A stretch of DNA of 64,000 bases from Anoplopoma fimbria (taxonomy: Eukaryota > Chordata > Actinopteri > Perciformes > Anoplopomatidae): NCBI RefSeq assembly GCF_027596085.1, contig NC_072455.1:2157850-2221849 (forward strand). The letters are read 5' to 3'. Shown one piece after another: positions 1-35,073 of the stretch. Both the position numbers and the translations under genes were made by a program. The notes under the pieces are model-generated. The model was not told the origin of the DNA and ran no database searches. It saw only the letters and a list, made by a program, of their open reading frames with translations. Position 1 is the first letter of the stretch. The number at the start of each line of letters is the position of its first letter.

Positions 1-415
1 GGCAGTAGTCTTCCTCGGGTATAAAGCTGACATCTTCTGCTTTTTCTCGCCCCTCCCTTGAAGTAGGCAGTAACCAGCTCGTCACCCTCCTCGTTTGCTC
101 AACACTTCTTCTTTTTTTTTTTTTTTTTAACCAGTGTGTGTGTGTGTGTATGTGTGTGTGTGTGTGTGAGTTGCTGCAGACTCACTGTTTTGTACATTTC
201 TTTTTTCCTCTACTACAAAAAAAAAAAAACAACACACACACACAGAGCACCCTTTTTATTTTGCATTTATTCACAGGATCTATTTCTTGGTCGAAGTTGA
301 AACTTTGGAGTTTATTTTTCTGTGTTTGCTCCTCGAAAAGAAAAAGAAAAAGAGTCTAGAAGAAGCAAACGACCAAACCTGGAGGAGGAACAGGGCGTTG
401 ATTCTCAGAAGAGCC
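1..415 (+). promoter_or_regulatory. stk26: Putative stk26 promoter and 5' UTR
   Basis: A TATAAAG lies at 20-26, followed by a T run (about 113-128), an interrupted GT repeat (136-168) and an A run (218-230). The start ATG at 416 has a good Kozak context (GCCATGG). The transcription start is not determined; the upstream edge of the window may cut the promoter. Confidence 0.4.
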
Positions 416-26005
<25,590 letters not shown>

Positions 26006-26025
26006 GGGACTCGTAAATGTTTTTG

Positions 26026-26031
26026 AATAAA
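26026..26031 (+). terminator. stk26: Proximal poly(A) signal candidate for stk26
   Basis: AATAAA only 20 bases after the stop codon. Use would give a very short 3' UTR; no clear GU-rich element follows closely. Confidence 0.25.
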
Positions 26032-26939
26032 GGAAGTGAAACGTTCTGTGAAGAGAGAGACTGTCTCCGTACGGTGACGCTGCTGGACGATTCGGAATCG
26101 GAGGAGATTTGCTGTGCAATGTCTCCTCGCTGTACACACACACATCACACACAAACCCACACACACACATGCACACACTACTTATGTAATATATACACTA
26201 GATATTATAAATACATATATATATATATATTCACTGCTGCAGGTTGTAGACGTTTTTTTCTCTCCCACGAGTTGATTCAAAATTTGCTGATTTTTTTTTT
26301 TAAATCGACTGTTCTGAAGTTTTGAAAAAACAATCAAAGTTGGATTTGCGGTTTCGTTTTCCCTTTTTAGGGTCATGAACTTCTCTTTTTTTGGTCAGAC
26401 TTAATGTAAAAATAAGTCCCTAATTGAGAGAAGGCAAGTTATTTTTAAACTTTATTAAAATTACCATCATGTGCATTGATTATTTATGCAATCAGTCATT
26501 TTCTTAAAGTACACAGTACACAGAAAAATACACAGATAAATATATAGAAGAGGGTTCTCGTCCATCAGCAGTGGTATCTGTTTCTTTTGTCATGACTTGT
26601 CTTGACTTTGTAGATGTTTATACTTTTGTCCAGTAGCACTTGAGACAGATTATATGCCAATATTACATATTTTTTGTTGTCTTCGGTAATGCTTTGTATT
26701 ACAGTTCCCTTATTGCAGAATTCAGTTTAGGTCCCACAAAATGTATAGTTTTCAGGGTTAAATTTGGTCATTTTAACTATAAAAGGTTTATTTTACAGCA
26801 ATGGAAATAATAATTTTGAACATCCAAGGATAAAATCCTACTCTTAAAGCAAACACACTTGAGGAATCTGAGTTTCATCGGTGAAAAACCTGTTTCAATC
26901 ATTTATAAGAATTTAGACCCGTTATTGACTCATTCTTGT

Positions 26940-27560
26940 GAGCTACCAGCCGGCTAGTAGCTTGCTAAAAAGGTACTAGCTAACTGTTTCCAAAGTTATT
27001 AGCTCAACTTATCTAGGTAAATGTTTAAAATGTTTCTTAGACTGTAAAGCAACCATTTAAAAAAATCACATTTTTGACATGTTTTTTGTTGCTACCAAAC
27101 TAGCTAGGCAGCTAGTGGCTTGCTAACAAGTACGCTAGCTAGCTAACTGTTGTTAGCTGTTTCCAAAGTAACTAGCTACATTTATGTACATAAAAAAAAT
27201 TAAATGTCTCAAGTTTCTTACTGTTAAAAACAACAATTTCAAAATATTCACATTTCTGACAATTTTTGTGGTACTACCAGACTAGCTAGGCAGCTAGTGG
27301 CTTGCTAACAAGTACGCTAGCTAGCTTACTGTTAGCTATTTCTAAAGTAACTAGCTAATATGTGTTTATATAAATATGTTTTAAAATGCTCAAGTTTGTT
27401 AAGCTGTAAAACAACAATTTGAAAAAATCTGACAAATTTATGGGAGCTACCAGATTAGCTAGGCAGCTAGTATTGCTAACATGTAAGCTAGCTTGCTTGC
27501 TTCTTGTTAAGCTGTTTCCAAAGTCGCTAGCTAAATCAAACTAATGTCTAAGATCCTCAA
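26940..27560 (+). repeat. Tandem CTAGC-rich units in the stk26 3' UTR
   Basis: Four diverged copies starting near 26942, 27091, 27273 and 27446 (spacing 149, 182, 173). Each has GCTACCA, TAGCTAGGCAGCTAGT, TTGCTAACAAGTA, TTTCCAAAGT and a CTGTAAA.CAA block. Confidence 0.85.
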
Positions 27561-28126
27561 GTTTATTAAGTTACTTAAGATAAAGTTACAACTTAAATGG
27601 TTTAAACAGCTGCCATTTTATACGATAAGTGTAGTTTCTTGTGTCTGGTAACACAACAAGTAGCATTGTAAACCGTTAGTTTAAATAATAGCAACATGAA
27701 TAAATGGTTTTATCCGTCTTTAAGTAAACATCGGTTAAGATTCAATTCTGGGATGTTCAAAAAGTGTCTGGTTGGAATAAGATTTCAGTGGAAATAAAAG
27801 GAAAAAGGAATATTTTCAAGGATCTTCAAGTAAAACACAACCGCACAAAGGTTTTCCGCTCGCTCGTAAAAAGACTGTCCTTTTCTTGATACATAGTAAA
27901 GTAGCAAAGGTTCTTTTTGATACTATTAAGGGAGCTGTAATGAAAGATATTACTGATAGTTTGTACCAAAGACACTATAAAACTTGGTCATTGTATATTT
28001 TTGTCTTTTTATATATCATAAGGGATACGAAAATGCTTGTTGAGGGGGGAAATGTAAAATGAAAGATGTAAGATTTACAGACGTGTACTCTTTTTTTTTT
28101 TTTGTAGCGGGACTTAGAGTTTTATG

Positions 28127-28132
28127 AATAAA
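28127..28132 (+). terminator. stk26: Distal poly(A) signal candidate for stk26
   Basis: AATAAA followed within about 30 bases by a T/G-rich stretch, consistent with a cleavage site near 28150. It is the best-looking signal between the two converging genes on the plus strand. Confidence 0.45.
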
Positions 28133-28150
28133 TATTTAAGTTTGATTGAG

Positions 28151-29425
28151 AGAAATGTTGTTTCAAAAGTATTTTTCTTAATTTAAATGGGATTTTTCTG
28201 AATGAAGGCTTTCATCATTTTCAATTTTAGACATTTTGTGTCTTGTAGTCTCGGATCTTTTTGCTTTTATGTGATTTTCTGTAATCACAATGTGTTAAAA
28301 CACTTGGATATGATCTGATTGCTTGGGTGAAATGGAAAATACATACCAGATTATTGGTCACAATTTATACATTTTGATTTAATTTGACCATAATTATGTC
28401 CTTTGTATAATCCTTTATTGGTGCAGTTTCTTTAAACCCCAAAAGGTCTTCACATCATCCTGCAGAATTCACAAGAACCATTCATTTAAAACCACAAACA
28501 CATACCCAGCTAGAGCAAATATAAAGTTATCCAATAACTTACGTACGCATCACACCAACAAGACTTTACATTAAAGACTTAAATGTTCTTTGTTGGCTCA
28601 TCTGGCCAATTTTTATTTAAAAAATGTTCTTTCATGCTTCTTTCAACCAATTTTAAATTAAAAAAAAACTCACTTTCTGGCCTTGTCCTACCAACTTTCA
28701 AACAAAAAAAGTGCCGTCTTGCTTGGTCTAACAAATTTTTTATAAAAAAATGTGCAGTTTCAGCACGGATAAAGCAGAAAAGTCCACCCTTATTCCTTTC
28801 TCCCACTGTTTGTGTTCAGATGAGACATCATGCCTGATATCTGTTGGCTATCCAGCTACATGACGGGAACAGAGTGAATAAAGTAGAACCCACACATTAG
28901 GTCTACTCTCATGGCTTCAACTAATTTAAACTTTTTTTGTAGATGTTGTGGTAAATCAATTTTCACCTTATGCAGAAACAAAAATCAGAAATAATTCAAT
29001 GAATCGGCCATCCATAGTAGAATACAAAAACGAGTGAACTGATGGCTAGATATAAAAATGAGACCAAAGTTATAACTGTGAACCAGGTCAGTTGTTAAGG
29101 CCGAGGCTACAACAAATTGTTGGACCTTTGATGATAAACTAGGGGGGGTACATAACTAGAATTCTATGGCTTTTAATAATCCCCAAAATTTGCTAGCTTG
29201 TACCCGTAATATTGCTACCAAAGAAGCTGAGGTTTTCGCTAAAACAAGGCAAAAAACAGTACATTTCATCTGCCAGTACACCTCAGAAACAACATATGTA
29301 TCATAAAAACACATTTATTACCAATGTCTTGTTTATTCTACAGTCTCTTTTTTTTAAACATCCTGCCAGTTTTGAGTGTGATCCAAGCGGCAACCTCCGG
29401 TTTTGCAGAATGAAGCTGATGCAGA
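28151..29425. other. Intergenic stretch between the converging genes
   Basis: AT-rich, with a degenerate tandem repeat at 28583-28757 whose units of about 40-48 bases end in A runs. No gene seen. Confidence 0.6.
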
Positions 29426-29621
29426 AGTGTCTTAAAAACTTGCATTCTCTCCACTGTCCACCAGGGGGCGACTCCTCTGGTTGTATAGAAGTCTATGAGA
29501 AAATGACTCTACTTCTCTCTTGATTTATTCCCTCAGTAAACATTGTAAACATGAGTTTATGGTCTCAATCTCTAGTTTCAAGTCTTCTTCAATACAGCAT
29601 GATGTTCATTTAGTAAATTAT
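29426..29621 (-). mobile_element. CTCF-motif interspersed repeat, copy 4
   Basis: Inverted copy 67 bases past the frmd7 stop, so in the sense direction of frmd7. Intact CCACCAGGGGGCG at 29458-29470 and an AATAAA usable by frmd7 at 29524-29529. Confidence 0.87.
29524..29529 (-). terminator. frmd7: Poly(A) signal candidate for frmd7
   Basis: The first AATAAA downstream of the frmd7 stop on the minus strand, about 160 bases away. It lies inside a copy of the interspersed repeat described below. Confidence 0.4.
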
Positions 29622-29687
29622 TACGTCCACTTCTTATATTCAGTCTGTGGTCTGATCATATCATGAACCTTTTGTTTTCGTCTTTAC

Positions 29688-30887
29688 CTACAGTGTGACT
29701 TCAGTAAACTTTGCAGGACCTTTCGTCCTGTCTCCTGCCCCTTTCTTGTCGTCTTCACACTCTTTTTTTGCTTTATCTGTCGCCCCTCCATACTCCTCCT
29801 CATCCTCCTCGTCCAGTTGGAGGCTCCCAGAGGAGAACCTCATCCTGGCTAGTCCAGCGGAGTGTACCACTTTCCCCAGTGGGGGTGGTCGGCAGTAGTA
29901 CGGATAGAAAACCTCCGGGTCCGAGTCGCTGTAGCTCCCTGTGTTGCCTCCGATCATGCAAAGCGAGGTAGGTCGATCGGGCAGAGGGGAGGAGTTCAGC
30001 GGGAGGTAGGTGGGTCTGGCGGGGCGTGTCAGGTGGGGGTAGTAACCAAGGGGACGGAACTCGGAGGCGGGGTTAAAGGCGGGGTTAGAACTCCTTGCGA
30101 GGTGAAACTTGACGTCCGGTTGGCTAGCCACGCGGCGAGGCAGCCCAGGGAGGAAGTTGCAGTCGTCACTGTAATGACCCGCCTCCGTTCGTCCGACGCC
30201 CAAGAGCCTCGCTCCGTTACTTCCCGGCTGGTAAACCCGAGCCAATCCCAGCCCGCCTGATCCGGAGGGGCGGAAATTCCTCCTGATTGGCGAGAGCGAT
30301 GGCGAGTCGTGGCCCAGCGGATAGAAAGGCGGTCGCGACAAACCGTCCAACGTCACATAATCCCGCCTCCTTGGCTGCGGGAAGCGCTCCAGCGAGGAAA
30401 CGGTAACGTAGTCCGTCAAGTAAGGGTGTCGGTTGAGAGGCGAGGACCCAGCTAGTGGGAATGTTGGCAGGATGGGGTGGTACTGGTAGGCGGGACTGTT
30501 TGGGTAGAGGAGCACCAGCTGCTGAGGGGCGTCCGGGTGCGGCTGGGGGTTGGGCCGACGCCGCGACCGGTTGCCATAGATACCGGCTAGCCTTTGGGCT
30601 TGGCGCTGAGCCCCGATACGTCCCCCCCTCATGTCCTCCATCACAGATACGGAGGCAGATCTCGTCTTGGGCGAGGGGGTTGATTGGTGTAGAGATGGAG
30701 AGAGGGGGGTGACCTGGACAAATGGTCGAGTCCTCTGGGTGACCTCGACGGATGATTGGCTGCGTTTAGCCCCTCCTCCTCCGATGTCGACGTTGTCCCC
30801 GCCTCGGTGATGTCGGTCCATCTCATCCTGACTGTAGACCTCCAAAGCGTGACCCGACCGGGTGAACTGGTGGGAGTGCTCGTACAA
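29688..30887 (-). CDS. frmd7: frmd7 coding exon 12 (residues 366-764, stop)
   Basis: A single 1200-base exon holding the whole C-terminal tail, as in mammals. It starts [10 protein letters not shown] after acceptor CTCAG. The tail is predicted disordered: many Arg-Pro pairs, repeated YVT(V/L) motifs ([16 protein letters not shown]), [12 protein letters not shown], and an acidic run. It ends KFTEVTL; the last three residues (V-T-L) fit a class II PDZ ligand pattern. It is GC-richer than its surroundings. A donor-like GTAAAG follows the TAG directly. Confidence 0.9.
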   Translation of the reverse strand: MYEHSHQFTRSGHALEVYSQDEMDRHHRGGDNVDIGGGGAKRSQSSVEVTQRTRPFVQVTPLSPSLHQSTPSPKTRSASVSVMEDMRGGRIGAQRQAQRLAGIYGNRSRRRPNPQPHPDAPQQLVLLYPNSPAYQYHPILPTFPLAGSSPLNRHPYLTDYVTVSSLERFPQPRRRDYVTLDGLSRPPFYPLGHDSPSLSPIRRNFRPSGSGGLGLARVYQPGSNGARLLGVGRTEAGHYSDDCNFLPGLPRRVASQPDVKFHLARSSNPAFNPASEFRPLGYYPHLTRPARPTYLPLNSSPLPDRPTSLCMIGGNTGSYSDSDPEVFYPYYCRPPPLGKVVHSAGLARMRFSSGSLQLDEEDEEEYGGATDKAKKECEDDKKGAGDRTKGPAKFTEVTL

Positions 30888-33800
30888 CTGAGGAGGTAAG
30901 AAACACAAATATTAGAGTTCCCTTTATTGCAAAGAACAATTATTTCCATTAGCTATTAATCTGCCAATCTTATTTTTTTTCATCAATTGTTATGTTGTTG
31001 ACCTATTGGAACATGGAAACCCAAATATATTCAATTTACTGGATGTATATATAGTGTAAAACCAAGAAAAGAAGAACATATTTGCCATTTTTGCATGAAA
31101 AATGACAAACTATGAATCGATTAGCATAGCATTCAGCTAAACTCCACTCACACAGAAGGCTAAGCTATTATAGAGATGAATTGAAAATGTTGCTAACAGT
31201 TTAGCCTTCTGCTAACCATAGCTGCAGGGTTGAGCCTTTAGCTGAGGTTAGCAGAAGCTAAACTATTAGCAACATATTCCCTCCATCTCTGAAAGGCTTT
31301 GCTACTCTTTTTGACTGACTTTGTTTGGGTTCCCTCACAGTGGAGGCAGCTGTCGTCAATGCTGAATTAGCAACTGTTTCTGCAGGATTATTATAAGCAT
31401 CCAAACATTTATATATATCCTTATTTTCTCTTTGCTATGCATGCTTGGTTTACCTTTTGAGGTGTGAAAAAGTCTGGCCACTGAGTCAGCGTTTAACAGT
31501 CGACCAACTCGGTCCCATTGGTTAATAATGACTTTCTCAAGTGTCACTTATCAGCTTTAGAGAAAAACTTGCTAGCCAGGGTAAGCTAACATGGAATTAT
31601 TCTGCCTTCGCTTACTTTTATCCACAGACAAAAATACATCAGAAAAGTTGTTACGTATGCATGTTATGTGCATAAATGGCAGTTTTTCTTACTTGTTTGG
31701 AGACATCCGTGAGGAGATCAGGAGAAGAGCGACACTGTCTGGGATCAAAGTCTGACTGACAGTAAGTCCTGCAAGAAGACAAACCGACGATGAGAAACTA
31801 CACAAACAAGTTGCCTTTCTATCCTTCGTTGGTTCTTGTTTTATCTCTTTGCCAAATGTTTCTTTAATATATGTTTATCTGAGGTTCACAGGATAAAAAT
31901 ATATCAAAGAGTTGAACTTGATTTATTCTACTATATGGTGGCTAAATGTCTAATATTTACAATAAATTCAACAACAAGACAAGCGAGAAAATTCAAAACT
32001 AGGAGTGACGAACTAGAGACACAATCATCCAAGTTCTTTGATTTAAACTCCTTTTGTTGGTCGTTTAGCACAATGTCTGCACCTTTTTTAAATGGTATTT
32101 TCATAAATCTATACTATATACTTCGATCAAGTGGTCTGTTTACATTTAACGAGTGCTGATTCATTTATTTCTCACCTCTCAAAGGGCGAAGGCTTCTTTT
32201 CCCCTGATCCCATACACTCCAGCAGCTGTTTCTGCGTCCGTCCACTTTCACAAAGAAACCAAAAAAAATAATTATCATCCTCTTTAAGCCTTTAGTATAA
32301 AAAGTGCAGCAGGGATTACATATTTTGCAATTTTGAGGTACTCTTATTTTACTTGATTATTACCATTTTCTGCTACTTAATACTTTTACCCCACTACATA
32401 AATAGAAGTATTCAATTTTTTTTACTTCACTGCATTTATTTGATAATTTAAGAGGCAGATTTAGATTTTGAATAGAAAATATAATCAACTAATGGTAATT
32501 TATGACGTATCAATATAAATAAAATAGTATTTAGAGTAATTAGAACGAGCTCCACTTTTTACCAGCTGCAACATTAAAGTGATGAAAACATGAATGCATC
32601 AACAATTACAATCGAGTAATTTGATTTATTATATTATTCTGAAATGGGCCAATCTGCACAAGGAGTACTGTTACTTTCAGTACACTAATTTAAGTGTATT
32701 TTAAGCCAATACTGTTATACTTCGGTCAAATTTGAAATGCAGGACTTTAACTTGTAAATTTACGTGTTTGATTATGTGTATACGAAACAGAGAAATGAGG
32801 CAGAAACAGGAAGAATAGAAAAAAAACAACCAACAGGAGTTCAATACCTTTTATATCCCAGCAGTGTGTGTTTTACCTGTATCTAAAGCTGGAGCCTTTA
32901 CAGGACAGCAGCGTTTTGTGCATCGTCTTGGGTTCCTCGGCCAGCCTGAAGAAGGCGTGGTACTCCACACACGTCTTCCAGAAGCACTTGCAAACGTCTC
33001 GGCTGGCCATCGATAACTCCAGTGTGTCCTTACACGGCGGCTGGACGGACAAACACTTCACATCAGTAGACACAAACACAGTATGTGCACAGATAGATAA
33101 TGAACAAATGTGAGTTCAAACGTGTCCTCACCCCGACTTTGTCGTGTAGTTTGATGAGGAAATGTTTGCGCTTGAAGCTCAGCTTGCGGATCTTCGCCCA
33201 GTTGAATGTGTTGATTTTGGTGTTTCCCTAGAAAGCGCAGAAAATAAAGAGCATTTAATATGTCCTTCAATGCAAGACGATGATGAATGTGGTCAGTTTT
33301 AACGTGATGGTGGCGCCAAGTTAAACAATGAAGGGATCACCAAACTATTTAGGATTCATCCTCTGGTCATCATGAATGTCTGCACCAAATTCCATAGCAA
33401 TACATCCAATATTTGTTGAGATATTTCACTTTGGACGAACCATCAGACGTACCCTCCCAAGAGCTGAGCTGCTAATGTGGCTCCAAACAGCACCTCCTGC
33501 TGGCAGCAGGGAGAACCACGCAAGCTTTATGTTTGAGACCATGAACCACCAACCTGAAAGACCAGGAGCCCAGAGTGTGTGACCGCCAGGTTGATCCTCA
33601 TTCCCTCCCCGTCGTGGGCCGGGTGAGGCCTGATGCCGTACATGTCCAGCTTCCTCGCCACCTCCAGCAGCTGGATGTCAGACTCTCCTGGAGACGCACC
33701 TCTACAGAGAACGTATTAAACAAACACATTTTTACCGTTAATGACGTTGGGTGTGACTAACGATTTGTTAAATCCCTATTTGTGGCCTTGTTTTGGGGTG

Positions 33801-34990
33801 AAAATCAACCACAGAATGTATTTAATAATTTGACATTGTTACAGTGACGTCACCCATTGGTTTATGGTCTACGGTTTTGAAGCCTCAAGTTTGGCATTTT
33901 GTCATTGCCATCTTGGTTTTTGGTAGTCGCCATCTTGTTTTTTGACATCGTTATCTTGGTTTCTGGCCAACGCCAACATGGTTTTGCTGTCGCCATCTTG
34001 GTTTTTCACGAACGCTATCTTTTTTTCATTGTTATCTTGGTTTTGGCAATCTCCATCTTGGTTCTTTGGCGGTCGCCATCTTGTTTTTTTACAACCAGAA
34101 GTGACACTAGAGGGTGGAGCTAAACACCAACCAAACCAAACACTGAATATGACATTTTTTAGCTGACCAAAATGTTTCAATTAACTCTCATTAAGTGAGA
34201 ATACACTGTGAAACAGTTAAAGTTCTAAGACTAAAACGTGGACAACTCCAAGACAACGACCTGGTGTCGACCTGTCAATCACATGTAGCCCCGCCCTAAA
34301 GCATACCCTGCGTTATGGTCTGTTTGACTCTAAATGGAGCATCATTGACTAAATGAACATCATGCTGTATTGAAGAAGACTTGAAACTAGAGATTGAGAC
34401 CATAAACTCATGTTTACAATGTTTACTGAGGGAATAAATCAAGAGAGAAGTAGAGTCATTTTCTCATAGACTTCTATACAACCAGAGGAGTCGCCCCCTG
34501 GTGGACAGCAGAGAGAATGCAGCTTTAAGGCACTTCAGCATTTCACTTTTCAGAACCGTAGGTTGTCGCTTGAAATGAACACATCCGTAGTGAAAACTTC
34601 TAAACAGTGTGTACCTGTGTTTCTTGTGAAACTTGGTGATCTTGTGGTCTAGATATTCCTGGTTGGGGACGTACTGCTTCATCTCTAAATGATGACTGTC
34701 CAGCTCCACGTCGTAATCCCCTAGCTCTGCTGCAACACACACACATTTACATAAAAACACGCTATTAAAACAATAAACAATAGGTACAAGTTTTTTAAGA
34801 AGTACATTTATCTGAAGATGTAGGAGGATTTTCTCAACACATAAAGGAAACACAAGGAAGGAGATGAAAAACTATTATATTTGAACTCTTACACTGCAGT
34901 ATGTGAGAGACCAGCAGGGCGGCGCTGTTATCATTGCAGGTCAGACTACCGTTTGACAAGTCCTGCTTTATCTGTAAGGCAAAAAGATAC

Positions 34991-35073
<83 letters not shown>

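Larger units (their letters stand above)
26006..28150 (+). other. stk26: Putative stk26 3' UTR
   Basis: AT-rich sequence from the stop to the last good poly(A) signal. It includes a short CA/TA-rich stretch (26136-26230) and four diverged tandem copies of a CTAGC-rich unit (26940-27560). No open frame of note. The UTR could end earlier at the proximal signal. Confidence 0.5.

Noticed and set aside
29212..29523. 103-codon plus-strand frame near the frmd7 3' end
   Set aside because: Its second half is the interspersed repeat in antisense; the same peptide end recurs at another copy of the repeat.
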